Below are positions 18,647 through 27,515 of a stretch of DNA of 64,000 nucleotides, one piece after another. The notes beneath the pieces are model-generated. The model saw only the letters and a list, made by a program, of their open reading frames with translations, ran no database searches and had not been told where the DNA came from. The DNA is taken from the NCBI RefSeq assembly GCF_009882915.1, contig NZ_WTUW01000002.1, positions 868,309-932,308 on the forward strand, given 5' to 3'. Position 1 is the stretch's first letter. Each line of letters opens with the position of its first letter. Both the position numbers and the translations under genes were made by a program. This DNA is from Sneathiella litorea. Lineage in GTDB: Bacteria; Pseudomonadota; Alphaproteobacteria; Sneathiellales; Sneathiellaceae.

Positions 18647-19435
18647 TTAGGCCGGATCATTTTCCGTTATAATTTTCCCGGAATCAGGTGCGTGTCGACG
18701 CCGAAGTGTAACAAGCATCCGCTCCCGCGCGGAGAGATGAACCTTCGGGTGATGTTCACCAATAAACTTCTCGATAAAATATCCCGTAAGCTCAAGCCCG
18801 GCTAGAATATCCTCTGTCGTTGCCTCCTCCACTGCGTCCGGATTGAGGGAGCGCGCCCTGAGAAAAGAAGGAAGCGGCAGCAGCCTTTCCCGGTAAGGTA
18901 CGCCTGCCCCCGCGCTGACCGCGCGACCGGACTTGGGGGAGACGTAAATCAAGTCCTGCGTCACGCCCGTGGCGGCACAATGGGTCAGATCAAGGCCAAA
19001 GCCGATCTCGGTCAAAAGCCCAAGTTCCCAGCGCGCCAGCAGAAGTGGCCAGATGTCAGGCTGATCCGCGAGCGCATCAAATAGCAGCAGGGTCGCGTTA
19101 TAAAGCGCACCATGCGGTTCACGTTCCGGCAAGACAATATCCAGTAGGGCCAGCGCGGAACTTGCCCCGGCCAACGCACTGGGCGCATCGAACAGGCTGC
19201 TTGCACGTGATTTCCGGAGTTCAACCGTAAATGTACCCAGCTGCTCAGAAAGGCGGCTTCGCCAGGTGAGTTCCACCTCATTTCCCGGCTGCAATATACC
19301 GCGCAGGCGGCGCCCCACTCCGCCGCGGACTAATCCGCCATAGAGTCCGTTCTCACGGGTAAAAGCATGAATAATCACGCTATTTTCGCCATGTTTGCGA
19401 ACACTGAGGATAAGGCCACTATCGTTCCACTGCAT
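18647..19435 (-). CDS. recO: DNA repair protein RecO
   Basis: A 262-residue protein. The N-terminal OB fold has the family pattern G-L-I-L-S-V-R-K-H-G-E-N-S and G-L-Y-G-G-L-V-R-G-G. The central helical domain includes R-W-E-L-G-L-L-T-E-I-G-F-G-L-D-L (residues ~135-150). RecO loads RecA onto SSB-coated DNA with RecR in the RecFOR pathway. The metal-binding Cys cluster found in many RecO proteins is reduced to a single Cys near residue 153, as is usual in proteobacteria. It is the first gene of a recO-parC-acyl-CoA ligase run. Confidence 0.9.
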   Translation of the reverse strand: MQWNDSGLILSVRKHGENSVIIHAFTRENGLYGGLVRGGVGRRLRGILQPGNEVELTWRSRLSEQLGTFTVELRKSRASSLFDAPSALAGASSALALLDIVLPEREPHGALYNATLLLFDALADQPDIWPLLLARWELGLLTEIGFGLDLTHCAATGVTQDLIYVSPKSGRAVSAGAGVPYRERLLPLPSFLRARSLNPDAVEEATTEDILAGLELTGYFIEKFIGEHHPKVHLSARERMLVTLRRRHAPDSGKIITENDPA

Positions 19436-19543
19436 TTGCCAAGCCTACCAGACCGTCGCGTCATTCAGAACATAAATCGCGGTTCTTTTTCTCACAACTG
19501 CGGGCGCAAGGGCGTCAAACAGGGTAGAAAAAAGGAAGGACTG

Positions 19544-19861
19544 ATGCCCTTGGAAACCCATATTGCCCTGATTAGCACCATCAACGATAAAAATCTTCAC
19601 TACCAGGAGCTCAAGACCGAGGGAATCGAATGGACCTCCCCACCCCCTGATATTCTCACCCCTTTTAAATATCATCGCTGCCAATGTAGCGGCCCGACCT
19701 CTGGCTATCAGGTCGCGCTTAAATATGACGGGTTGATTTGCCGGATCGATGTCACGGCCTGGGGGATTTCCTATCAAAAATCAACGCCAACCTATCATGA
19801 TATGGAGATTATCCAGATCACCAATACCTCCCCCTACCGGCTGGAAATCGTGCTGATCTAA
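19544..19861 (+). CDS. Conserved-looking small protein of unknown function (105 aa)
   Basis: I do not recognise this protein. ATG 19544 follows a strong AGGAAGG sequence 5 bases upstream. The product is soluble, with no signal peptide or helix bundle evident. It has two Cys close together in HRCQCSGP (residues ~44-51), a third in LICRIDVTAWG, and several aromatic/Thr-rich strands, suggesting a small beta-rich fold. It lies alone between divergent recO and the small membrane gene at 19995. Confidence 0.6.
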   Translation: MPLETHIALISTINDKNLHYQELKTEGIEWTSPPPDILTPFKYHRCQCSGPTSGYQVALKYDGLICRIDVTAWGISYQKSTPTYHDMEIIQITNTSPYRLEIVLI

Positions 19862-19909
19862 GCATCAACAAAAAATATATTGCACCTGCGAAGTAAGTTC
19901 GTTAGTTCA

Positions 19910-19950
19910 TTGATTTTAATCAATGCTGCATTTGCGAAAAGACATATTTT
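19910..19950 (+). promoter_or_regulatory. Class II FNR/FixK-type promoter
   Basis: TTGAT-TTTA-ATCAA at 19910-19923 is a perfect match to the consensus FNR/Anr/FixK box (TTGAT-N4-ATCAA). A -10-like TATTTT lies at 19945-19950, placing the start near 19957 and the box centre near -41, the spacing of class II FNR-activated promoters. It reads into the 38-residue gene at 19995. Box and spacing are seen; anaerobic activation is inferred. Confidence 0.72.
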
Positions 19951-19994
19951 TCGAGCGGTGATTTCATTTCGTTGATTATTTTGAGGCCTGATCC

Positions 19995-20111
19995 ATGTCG
20001 TCACGCAAGACCAAATACCGCCCCGAGTTGATCGCCAAGCTGCGCGAAGCGGCTTATATCTTTGCCGTCCCGGTTTTCATGCTGATTTGGGCCGTAAGCT
20101 CTTACTCGTAA
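19995..20111 (+). CDS. 38-residue single-pass membrane microprotein
   Basis: ATG 19995 to TAA 20111 encodes 38 residues. The first ~18 are basic and polar (S-S-R-K-T-K-Y-R-P-E-L-I-A-K-L-R-E). One hydrophobic helix follows (residues ~19-33), ending V-S-S-Y-S. Positive charges at the N-terminus predict an N-in orientation in the inner membrane. A GAGG lies 8 bases before the ATG. The gene has its own FNR-type promoter and a downstream hairpin with a T-rich tail, so it looks like an independent unit and not chance coding. It could be a small subunit or regulator of a respiratory complex, in the style of CydX or CcoQ, but does not obviously match either. Function unknown. Confidence 0.6.
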   Translation: MSSRKTKYRPELIAKLREAAYIFAVPVFMLIWAVSSYS

Positions 20112-20120
20112 GATTGAGAA

Positions 20121-20160
20121 GATGCGACCGCGCCAGCGACCGCATCCTCTCTCTTTTCTA
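20121..20160 (+). terminator. Imperfect hairpin with T-rich tail after the microprotein gene
   Basis: GATGCGACCGC (20121-20131) pairs with GCGACCGCATC (20136-20146) except for two internal mismatches. CTCTCTCTTTT follows. It is likely the terminator of the short transcript from the FNR-type promoter. Confidence 0.5.
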
Positions 20161-20165
20161 CGTAA

Positions 20166-21620
20166 CTAACTATCAAGCTTGGGTTTCAGGATTTTCGTTA
20201 CAACGCCGGGATTCGCCTTACCCTGCGTCGCTTTCATTACCTGCCCCATGAAGAAGCCGAAAAGCTTGTCCTTGCCGCTGCGGTATTCCGCAACCTTGTC
20301 CGGATTGGCGGCAATCACCTCATCGATCGCGGCCTCGATCGCGCCAGTGTCGGAAACCTGCTTCAGGCCCTTTTCCTCGACAATATCCGCTGCCGCCTTG
20401 CCAGTATCGAACATCTCCTCAAAGACCTCTTTCGCGATCCGGTTGGAGATAGTGCCATCCTTGATAAGATCAATCAGTTCACCAAGCGCATTCGCCTTCA
20501 CCGGACTTTCCGACAAGCCCTTGCCAGTCCGGTTGAGATTGCCAAACAATTCACCGATGACCCAGTTTGCGGCAAGCTTGGCATCGCGTCCCTTGGCCAC
20601 CGCCTCGAAATAATCGGCGACCTCTTTTTCGGCAACCAATACGCCCGCATCATAGGCGGAAAGGCCGAGCTCATCGATAAAGCGCGCCTTTTTATCGTCC
20701 GGCAGCTCCGGCAGGGTCTCGCTGATCCGCTTGATAAAGGCGTCATCGAATTCCAGCGGCAAAAGGTCCGGATCGGGGAAATAGCGGTAGTCATGCGCCT
20801 CTTCCTTGGAGCGCATGGACCGGGTCTCCCCCTTGTCCGGATCGTAAAGCCGGGTTTCCTGATCGACCGTACCGCCCGCTTCCAGGATATCCACCTGGCG
20901 GTTCGCTTCATAGATGATCGCCTGCTGCATGAAGCGCACGGAGTTGATGTTCTTCATCTCGCAGCGCGTCCCGAATTCATCGCCCGGTTTCCGCACGGAC
21001 ACATTGACGTCGGCGCGCATGGAGCCTTCTTCCATATTGCCGTCACAGGTCCCAAGATACCGAACAATGCTGCGAATCTTCTTCACATAAGCCGCGGCCT
21101 CTTCCGGGGAGCGCATGTCCGGCTCGGACACAATCTCCATCAGGGGTACGCCGGAGCGGTTGAGGTCAACAAATGTCTGACTCGGGTGCTGGTCATGCAG
21201 GCTTTTCCCCGCATCCTGCTCCAGATGCAGGCGCGTGATGCCAATTTCGCGGGTTTCACCGTCTTTAAGGTCAATGAGGATTTTACCCTCACCGACGATA
21301 GGTTGCAGAAACTGGCTGATCTGGTAGCCCTGCGGCAGGTCGGCATAGAAATAATTCTTGCGGTCAAAAACCGAGAATTTATTGATCTTCGCATTCAGGC
21401 CGAGGCCTGTGCGGACTGCCTGTTCCACGGCCATCTCGTTAATCACGGGAAGCATGCCCGGCATCGCCGCATCAACAAAGGAGACCTGGCTGTTCGGTTC
21501 TGCCCCATAGGCGGCGGATGCACCGGAAAAGAGTTTCGACTTGCTGGTGACCTGCGCATGGATTTCCAGGCCGATCACGACCTCCCAATCCCCGGTGGCA
21601 CCTTGAATAATCATTCCCAT
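20166..21620 (-). CDS. gatB: Asp-tRNA(Asn)/Glu-tRNA(Gln) amidotransferase subunit B
   Basis: A 484-residue subunit. The N-terminus has [17 protein letters not shown] (residues ~16-32), the GatB signature, and later [15 protein letters not shown]. The C-terminal YqeY-like domain ends the protein. GatB phosphorylates the misacylated tRNA and receives ammonia from GatA to make Gln-tRNA or Asn-tRNA. The frame extends to a GTG at 21635, but GGAGGGG sits 5-8 bases before ATG 21620, and that start leaves only a 2-base gap after the gatA stop. Last gene of gatC-gatA-gatB. Confidence 0.95.
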   Translation of the reverse strand: MGMIIQGATGDWEVVIGLEIHAQVTSKSKLFSGASAAYGAEPNSQVSFVDAAMPGMLPVINEMAVEQAVRTGLGLNAKINKFSVFDRKNYFYADLPQGYQISQFLQPIVGEGKILIDLKDGETREIGITRLHLEQDAGKSLHDQHPSQTFVDLNRSGVPLMEIVSEPDMRSPEEAAAYVKKIRSIVRYLGTCDGNMEEGSMRADVNVSVRKPGDEFGTRCEMKNINSVRFMQQAIIYEANRQVDILEAGGTVDQETRLYDPDKGETRSMRSKEEAHDYRYFPDPDLLPLEFDDAFIKRISETLPELPDDKKARFIDELGLSAYDAGVLVAEKEVADYFEAVAKGRDAKLAANWVIGELFGNLNRTGKGLSESPVKANALGELIDLIKDGTISNRIAKEVFEEMFDTGKAAADIVEEKGLKQVSDTGAIEAAIDEVIAANPDKVAEYRSGKDKLFGFFMGQVMKATQGKANPGVVTKILKPKLDS

Positions 21621-21622
21621 TG

Positions 21623-23101
21623 TTATCCCCTCCACCAGTCAGTCGGTGTGGCGGTAAAGCCGGCAGCTTCTTCCAGAACGCCGCCTACGCGGAATACGGT
21701 TTCCTCATCAAACGGCTTGCCCAGCAATTGCAGGCCAAGTGGCAACCCTTCCTTGGATAGCCCCGCCGGAACCGAAATACCCGGCAATCCCGCAAGGCTT
21801 GCGGGCACCGTGAACACGTCGTTGAGATACATCTCCAGCGGATCATCCCCCTTCTCGCCAAAGCCAAAAGCCGCAGACGGCGCGGTCGGGGTCAGAATCG
21901 CATCGACATTCAGATATGCCTGCTTGAAATCCTCGGCAATACGCGCGCGGACCTTCTGCGCCTTCAAATAATAGGCGTCATAATATCCGGCGGACAGCGC
22001 ATAGGTCCCGATCAACAGGCGGCGTTTCACCTCGGCGCCAAAGCCTTCGGCGCGGGTGCTCGCATACATATCGTTGAGATCCTTGCCCTCAACCCGGAGG
22101 CCGAAACGCACCCCATCATATCGGGCGAGATTGGAGGACGCTTCCGCCGGCGCGATGATATAGTAGGCCGGAAGGGCGTATTTGGTATGCGGCAGGCTTA
22201 TTTCAACGATTTCCGCGCCGGCCTCTTTCAGCCAGTCAATGCCCTGCTGCCAGAGAGCGTCAATTTCATCACTCAGGCCGTCAATGCGGTATTCTTTTGG
22301 AATGCCTATCCTGAGCCCCTTGATATCGCCGGTCAGCGCTCCCTCGAAATTCGGCACCGGCATATTCACGCTGGTACTGTCCTTCGCATCGAACCCGGCC
22401 ATGGATTCCAGCATGATTGCCGTGTCACGCACCGTGCGCGCCATCGGTCCCGGCTGATCAAGGCTGGAGGCAAAAGCCACCACGCCCCAGCGCGAGCAAC
22501 GCCCATAGGTCGGCTTCATCCCGACAATCCCGGTGAAGGCCGCAGGCTGGCGGATCGAACCGCCAGTATCCGTTCCCGTTGCGCCCATGGCGCTGAACGA
22601 GGCAACGGCACTGGCCGATCCACCGGAAGAACCGCCCGGTACAAGCGCGCTATCGTCGCCGTCGCGCCGCCAGGGATTGACCACATTGCCGTAAAAACTG
22701 GTTTCGTTAGAGGACCCCATGGCGAATTCGTCAAGATTGACCTTGCCGAGCATCACCGCGCCTGCATCCCAGAGTTTAGCCGTCACGGTGCTTTCGTAAT
22801 GCGGCGTAAAGCCATCGAGAATATGCGAGGCCGCCGTGGTCAGAACGCCCTTGGTACAGAACAGATCCTTAATGGCGAGCGGGATGCCCTCAAGCTTGCC
22901 CGCCTCCCCTTTTGCCCGCCGCGCATCGGACGCCGTGGCGGCATCCACCGCCTGCTCCGGTGTTTCCGTAATATAGGCATTCAGCGGTTTCGAGGCCGCC
23001 ATCGCCGTGATATGGGCAGCAGTCAGTTCACGCGATGAAAAATCGCCCTTGGCCAGCCCGTCGCGCGCCGCAGCAATAGTCAGTTTAGTCAGGTCACTCA
23101 T
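21623..23101 (-). CDS. gatA: Asp-tRNA(Asn)/Glu-tRNA(Gln) amidotransferase subunit A
   Basis: A 492-residue amidase-signature enzyme. [10 protein letters not shown] contains the catalytic lysine (residue ~77). The serine-rich [15 protein letters not shown] and [14 protein letters not shown] segments (~150-180) hold the cis-Ser and nucleophile Ser. GatA releases ammonia from glutamine and channels it to GatB. The gene starts at 23101, overlapping the gatC stop by one base (TAATG), which indicates translational coupling. Length and motifs are normal. Confidence 0.96.
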   Translation of the reverse strand: MSDLTKLTIAAARDGLAKGDFSSRELTAAHITAMAASKPLNAYITETPEQAVDAATASDARRAKGEAGKLEGIPLAIKDLFCTKGVLTTAASHILDGFTPHYESTVTAKLWDAGAVMLGKVNLDEFAMGSSNETSFYGNVVNPWRRDGDDSALVPGGSSGGSASAVASFSAMGATGTDTGGSIRQPAAFTGIVGMKPTYGRCSRWGVVAFASSLDQPGPMARTVRDTAIMLESMAGFDAKDSTSVNMPVPNFEGALTGDIKGLRIGIPKEYRIDGLSDEIDALWQQGIDWLKEAGAEIVEISLPHTKYALPAYYIIAPAEASSNLARYDGVRFGLRVEGKDLNDMYASTRAEGFGAEVKRRLLIGTYALSAGYYDAYYLKAQKVRARIAEDFKQAYLNVDAILTPTAPSAAFGFGEKGDDPLEMYLNDVFTVPASLAGLPGISVPAGLSKEGLPLGLQLLGKPFDEETVFRVGGVLEEAAGFTATPTDWWRG

Positions 23102-23388
23102 TATTCAATCACCTTCGGTACGGCAAAAAAGCCGTCTTCATGGTTAGGACCGTTAGCGACGACATCCTCGACATAACCACCGTCCGTCACCTCATCGGCG
23201 CGCCAGCGCAGGCTCATCTCGGCAACGGATGTCATCGGCTCTACATCGTCCGTATCCACCTCGCCAAGCTGTTCCACCCAGCCCAGAATATTATTAAGTT
23301 CGGCCGCCATCGGTTCGAGGTCTTTTTCCTCGATCTTGATGCGGGCCAGATTGGCTACTTTCGCCACAGTGGCTTTATCAAGCGACAT
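23101..23388 (-). CDS. gatC: Asp-tRNA(Asn)/Glu-tRNA(Gln) amidotransferase subunit C
   Basis: A 95-residue protein with the GatC pattern: [18 protein letters not shown] near the start, then [16 protein letters not shown] and the V-E-P-M-T-S motif (residues ~30-55). The C-terminal W-R-A-D-E-V-T-D-G and F-F-A-V-P-K-V-I-E are typical of the segment that wraps around GatA. It stabilises the GatA-GatB complex. It is the first gene of the operon, divergent from ruvX; the promoter must be in 23389-23495. Confidence 0.95.
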   Translation of the reverse strand: MSLDKATVAKVANLARIKIEEKDLEPMAAELNNILGWVEQLGEVDTDDVEPMTSVAEMSLRWRADEVTDGGYVEDVVANGPNHEDGFFAVPKVIE

Positions 23389-23495
23389 CTGTCACCCTTT
23401 GCTATAATAAGAAGCTATCCGGAGGGTCGGCCCGGATTTCATCCAACTTGAAAATTGGCACCAAACCGACAATTGGCTGCAAATTAGCGTAAGCA

Positions 23496-23954
23496 ATGCT
23501 TCTCGACAACCCCACCTATTTGAAACATCTGTTGCCCCTAGACAGGCGGCTTCTCGGTATGGACCCCGGCACGAAGACAATCGGGCTTGCCATATCCGAC
23601 ACCGCCTTGAAAATAGGCACGCCTCTTATGACAATCAAGCGGACAAAGTTCAAGACAGATGCGGAAGAAATCCGCAAAATTATTGAGAAATGGTCGATTG
23701 GCGGTTTTGTTATCGGCCTGCCAATCAATATGGACGGGAGCGAGGGGCCACGCTGCCAGTCGATTCGCCAGTTTCAGAAAAATCTCGAGGAATATTTCGA
23801 TCTGCCCATGTGTTTCTGGGATGAGCGGCTATCCACCGTCGCTGTCACCCGCAGCATGATCGATGCGGATGCATCCCGCCAAAAAAGGGCGAAATCGGTC
23901 GATAAAATGGCTGCCGCCTATATCCTGCAGGGCGCACTCGACTCTTTGCGATAA
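23496..23954 (+). CDS. ruvX: Holliday-junction resolvase-like protein / pre-16S rRNA nuclease
   Basis: A 152-residue RNase H-fold protein of the YqgF/RuvX family. [16 protein letters not shown] (residues ~19-34) carries the first catalytic Asp, and [10 protein letters not shown] holds the conserved acidic/Arg pair of the family. [11 protein letters not shown] near the end provides the third acidic residue. In E. coli the protein processes the 5' end of 16S rRNA; a junction-resolvase role is also proposed. It is divergent from gatC and followed by pyrB in the same direction, a usual alphaproteobacterial order. Confidence 0.92.
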   Translation: MLLDNPTYLKHLLPLDRRLLGMDPGTKTIGLAISDTALKIGTPLMTIKRTKFKTDAEEIRKIIEKWSIGGFVIGLPINMDGSEGPRCQSIRQFQKNLEEYFDLPMCFWDERLSTVAVTRSMIDADASRQKRAKSVDKMAAAYILQGALDSLR

Positions 23955-24010
23955 TTTTTTCGCCAAATACTTGCTGCGCGCCGATTGGGCGACTATACAG
24001 TTGGTTTTTA

Positions 24011-24958
24011 ATGACAAACACAGATCCCATACGATTTGCCCATCGGCATCTCCTTGATATCGCGCGGCTCGACGCTGCCGACATCAATCAAATCTTGTCT
24101 TTGGCGGAACATTACGCGGAAATCGCCCGCACGCCGGATAAAAACCGCGATCTTTTGCGGGGCAAGACCCAGATCAACCTCTTTTTTGAAAACTCCACCC
24201 GGACCCGGACCTCTTTCGAACTGGCAGGCATGCGGCTAGGCGCGAATGTCATCAATATGTCGGTTGGTTCCAGCTCGGTCAAAAAGGGCGAAACTTTGAT
24301 CGACACGGCAATGACACTGAACGCCATGCACCCGGATGTTCTGGTGATCCGTCATGGAGATTCGGGCGCCCCGCATCTTTTGAGCCAAAAGGTCGATTGC
24401 GCGGTCATCAATGGCGGAGACGGTAGTCATGAGCATCCGACGCAAGCGCTTCTGGACGCGTTGACCATCCGCCGCCGCAAAGGCCGGCTGGAAGGGCTGA
24501 TCGTTGCCATCTGCGGGGATATCCAGCATAGCCGCGTCGCCCGATCCAACATCGCACTGCTCAATATCATGGGCGCACGGGTGCGCATCGTCGGGCCGAC
24601 CACCCTGATCCCGTCGAATGCCGCGAAAATGGGCGTCGAGGTTTACAACAAAATGTCCGAAGGGCTGAAGGATGCCGACATCGTCATGATGCTGCGCCTT
24701 CAGACAGAACGGATGCAGGGTTCCTTCGTGCCGTCGATCCGTGAATATTTCCATTTCTTCGGCCTCAACAAGGAAAAGCTTTCCGTCGCCAAGAAAGACG
24801 CGCTGATCATGCATCCAGGGCCGATGAACCGGGGAGTGGAAATCGATTCCGAGATTGCCGATGACCTAAACATCAGCGCCATCTCTGAACAGGTGGAGAT
24901 GGGCGTTGCCGTACGAATGGCCTGCCTCGATCTTCTGACACGGGAGACAGCGGCATGA
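24011..24958 (+). CDS. pyrB: Aspartate carbamoyltransferase catalytic subunit
   Basis: A 315-residue cytoplasmic enzyme that joins carbamoyl phosphate and aspartate, the first committed step of pyrimidine synthesis. The carbamoyl-phosphate loop is seen in [16 protein letters not shown] (residues ~57-72). [18 protein letters not shown] (~136-153) and [11 protein letters not shown] near the C-terminus are further family signatures. No Shine-Dalgarno is obvious at the ATG. The 3' end overlaps the following pyrC-like gene by four bases (ATGA). This tight pyrB-pyrC' coupling is typical of dodecameric ATCases that need a dihydroorotase-like partner. Confidence 0.95.
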   Translation: MTNTDPIRFAHRHLLDIARLDAADINQILSLAEHYAEIARTPDKNRDLLRGKTQINLFFENSTRTRTSFELAGMRLGANVINMSVGSSSVKKGETLIDTAMTLNAMHPDVLVIRHGDSGAPHLLSQKVDCAVINGGDGSHEHPTQALLDALTIRRRKGRLEGLIVAICGDIQHSRVARSNIALLNIMGARVRIVGPTTLIPSNAAKMGVEVYNKMSEGLKDADIVMMLRLQTERMQGSFVPSIREYFHFFGLNKEKLSVAKKDALIMHPGPMNRGVEIDSEIADDLNISAISEQVEMGVAVRMACLDLLTRETAA

Positions 24959-26247
24959 GTAAACCGATCCGCGCCCTCATCAATGCCCGCCTGCTCGATC
25001 CGGCGACGAACACAGACACTATGGGCGGTGTCCTCATCGAAAAAGGCAAGATCCTCGACTGGGGATCACATATCAAAAAAGATACCCTGCCCGACGGTGC
25101 AAAAATTGAGGATTGCAAGGGATACTGCCTCGCCCCCGGGCTTGTCGATGCCCATGCCTATCTTTGTGAGCCGGGCAAGGAACACCGCGAAACCATGGCG
25201 ACCGCCGGGATGGCCGCCGCCGCGGGCGGTGTGACCAGCATCAATGCCTTTCCTGCCACCGAACCGGTCATCGATGATCCGGCACTGGTTGAAATGGTGC
25301 AGCGGCGCGCGAAAAATTCATGTGCGGTCAAGGTCTGCATTACCGGCGCGCTGACGAAGGGCCTGCTGGGCGAGGAAATGGCCGAGATGGGCCTTCTTTC
25401 CGAGGCGGGCGTTGTCGCCGTCAGTGATGGCCAGTTCGCCATCCAGAATGTAAACCTGATGCGCCGGGCACTTGCCTATTCCACCATGTTCGACCTGCCC
25501 ATCATCGTCCATGCGGAGGATCCGGCGCTCGCAGCGGGCGGCGTCATTACGGGTGGCCGCACCGCGACCTTCATGGGGCTGAAATCCGTTCCGGCCTGCG
25601 CGGAAGCCATTCTGGTGGAGCGCGATATTCGTCTGGTCAAAATGACCGGTGCGCGCTGGCATGCGGCGCATCTAAGCACGCGCGACGCCCTCGATACCAT
25701 GCGCCGGGCGAAGAATGACGGGTTGAATGTCACCGCCGGAACCGCACCGCATTATCATGCGCTGAATGACCTGGAACTGGGCGAGTACCGCACTTTCGCC
25801 CGCGTCTCCCCGCCCCTTCGAGAGGAGGAAGAGCGCCTCGCCGTGATCGAGGGGATCAAGGACGGCACCATCGATATCATCTCATCCCAGCATCTGCCGC
25901 AAAGCGCGGACAGCAAACGCGTGCCTTTTGCGCAAGCCAAACCCGGCGTGATCGGGCTGGAGACCATGCTGCCGGTCAGCCTGCGGCTTTATCACAATGG
26001 CGATGTCGATCTTTTGAGATTGCTTCATACCATGACGGTGGCGCCTGCTAAGCTTCTAGGGCTTGACGCCGGTGCACTCAAAAAAGGCGCGGACGCGGAT
26101 CTTTTCCTTTTCGATACTGAAAAGCCGTGGCAGGTGGAGGGGGACAAGCTGCTCTCAAAATCGAAGAACACCGCCTTTGACGGCCATCTGCTGCAGGGTC
26201 GCGTCCTTAAAACCTTTGTGCGCGGCAAAGCCGTTTTTGAGCTTTAG
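24955..26247 (+). CDS. Dihydroorotase-like protein, probably inactive PyrC' partner of ATCase
   Basis: A 430-residue amidohydrolase of the class I dihydroorotase family. The usual metal motif D-x-H-x-H-L-R-E-P-G reads here D65-A-H67-A-Y69-L-C71-E-P-G: the second zinc His is Tyr and the substrate Arg is Cys. The catalytic Asp of T-D-H-A-P-H is also lost, since the segment reads S-S-Q312-H-L-P-Q. His186 (VHAEDP), His239 (AAHLST) and Asp158 remain. The missing residues predict no dihydroorotase activity. In Pseudomonas a similar inactive PyrC' is required to assemble active ATCase, and the four-base overlap with pyrB supports that role. A working PyrC would have to be elsewhere. Confidence 0.88.
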   Translation: MSKPIRALINARLLDPATNTDTMGGVLIEKGKILDWGSHIKKDTLPDGAKIEDCKGYCLAPGLVDAHAYLCEPGKEHRETMATAGMAAAAGGVTSINAFPATEPVIDDPALVEMVQRRAKNSCAVKVCITGALTKGLLGEEMAEMGLLSEAGVVAVSDGQFAIQNVNLMRRALAYSTMFDLPIIVHAEDPALAAGGVITGGRTATFMGLKSVPACAEAILVERDIRLVKMTGARWHAAHLSTRDALDTMRRAKNDGLNVTAGTAPHYHALNDLELGEYRTFARVSPPLREEEERLAVIEGIKDGTIDIISSQHLPQSADSKRVPFAQAKPGVIGLETMLPVSLRLYHNGDVDLLRLLHTMTVAPAKLLGLDAGALKKGADADLFLFDTEKPWQVEGDKLLSKSKNTAFDGHLLQGRVLKTFVRGKAVFEL

Positions 26248-26258
26248 GAGGCTACACG

Positions 26259-26912
26259 ATGCCCGATCCCTTAGGCGATATCAGCTACACCTGGCCCTTT
26301 TATGCCGCCGCCGTTATCGGCTACCTCATCGGGTCAATCCCATTCGGGCTGGTGCTCACGAAAATGGCGGGACTCGGCGATGTGCGGAAAATCGGTTCTG
26401 GCAATATCGGCGCGACGAATGTTTTACGGACAGGCAATAAGGGCCTCGCCCTCGCGACCCTCCTGCTCGACGGGGGTAAGGGTGCCCTTGCAGTCATCCT
26501 CGCCAATAGTTTCTTCACGCAAGACTATGCTGTGCTGGCGGGCGGCGGCGCCTTTCTCGGCCATCTTTTCCCGATCTGGCTTAAATTCAAGGGTGGCAAG
26601 GGCGTTGCGACCTTTATCGGCGTGATGCTGGCGATCAGCTGGCCCGCCGGGCTCGGCGTTGCCCTTACCTGGCTGCTAACCGCCCTGATCTTCCGGATTT
26701 CCTCTCTCTCCGCGCTGGTCGCTGCCGCGCTTGCACCCGTTTACATCTATATCCTGCAAACCTTCTCCCCCATCGGCGGCACCTATTACGGCGACACGCA
26801 ACGGATTGAGTTTGCCGCGATGATGGCCCTGCTCATCTTTATCCGCCACCGCGAGAATATTGGCCGCCTGTTGAAAGGCGAAGAACCGCGCATCGGTAAA
26901 AAGAAATCCTGA
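26259..26912 (+). CDS. plsY: Glycerol-3-phosphate acyltransferase PlsY
   Basis: A 217-residue inner-membrane enzyme with about five helices. The three conserved PlsY loops are visible: GSIPFGLVLTK (residues ~26-36) followed by KIGSGNIGATNVLRTGNKG, then FKGGKGVATFIGV (~110-122), and R-H-R-E-N-I-G-R-L in the last loop. PlsY transfers acyl groups from acyl-phosphate to glycerol-3-phosphate, the first step of phospholipid synthesis; PlsX is not in the window. AGGAGG precedes the ATG, 11 bases after the pyrC' stop, so it is in the pyrB operon. Confidence 0.95.
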   Translation: MPDPLGDISYTWPFYAAAVIGYLIGSIPFGLVLTKMAGLGDVRKIGSGNIGATNVLRTGNKGLALATLLLDGGKGALAVILANSFFTQDYAVLAGGGAFLGHLFPIWLKFKGGKGVATFIGVMLAISWPAGLGVALTWLLTALIFRISSLSALVAAALAPVYIYILQTFSPIGGTYYGDTQRIEFAAMMALLIFIRHRENIGRLLKGEEPRIGKKKS

Positions 26913-26974
26913 CTATCGGTTGAACAGTTCGCCCTTGATACCTACTTAAAGGAGAACTTAAACCGAAGAGATAA

Positions 26975-27442
26975 ATGGATGAGCCGATGGATTCCGGCGC
27001 AATACAGCATATCAAGGATGCCAATGTCCGCCGTCTGCAGGACCTGCAGGACACCGCTGGTCAGGCTTTCGATGCGCATGTAAACCGGCACAAGGCCGAG
27101 ATCGCGCGGCAGCGCAGCTATTTCCAGGAAAACTTTCCCCTACCCGTAATGGTTATTCGCAAAAAGCAAATAAGCAAACCTCAATCAACGATGGATCCGG
27201 CCGAGGGCGCCGCGGAGGAATTGAAAGTCCTGATTGAAATAGAGAAGTTCAAGAAATGGCGGCGGCAATCAAAACCAGACGCCGATCCCCCGCTCTCGCC
27301 TGATCCTGCTCCCTCAATAATCGCGGCGGAACCCTCTTTTCCCTCGGTCGAAAAGAAGAAGGCAGGCGGGTTTTCCCTTAGGAATATATTCGATCTATCG
27401 CCGCAGTTTCGCGATATCGAGACCTCTGATAAAAAGACCTAG
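26975..27442 (+). CDS. Unrecognised 155-residue protein between plsY and dprA
   Basis: I do not recognise this protein. The N-terminal ~55 residues are charged and helical (VRRLQDLQDTAGQAFDAHVN then HKAEIARQRSYFQ). A short helical block follows (E-L-K-V-L-I-E-I-E-K-F-K-K-W, ~residue 83-96), then a Pro- and Ser-rich linker and a C-terminal basic/aromatic stretch, FSLRNIFDLSPQFRDI. There is no signal peptide or membrane helix, so it is probably cytoplasmic and partly disordered. AAAGGAGAA lies about 20 bases upstream. A start at the second Met (26987) is possible. Confidence 0.5.
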   Translation: MDEPMDSGAIQHIKDANVRRLQDLQDTAGQAFDAHVNRHKAEIARQRSYFQENFPLPVMVIRKKQISKPQSTMDPAEGAAEELKVLIEIEKFKKWRRQSKPDADPPLSPDPAPSIIAAEPSFPSVEKKKAGGFSLRNIFDLSPQFRDIETSDKKT

Positions 27443-27515
27443 TCAGGTTACTGCGAGCATTTATCCACATAAAATTCAATTGACGCGATTATAAAACTTC
27501 TGCCATCTTCCGGTA

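Noticed and set aside
20793-21971. A 392-codon plus-strand frame across gatB and gatA
   Set aside because: Antisense shadow of two well-supported genes, with no recognisable motif or ribosome site.
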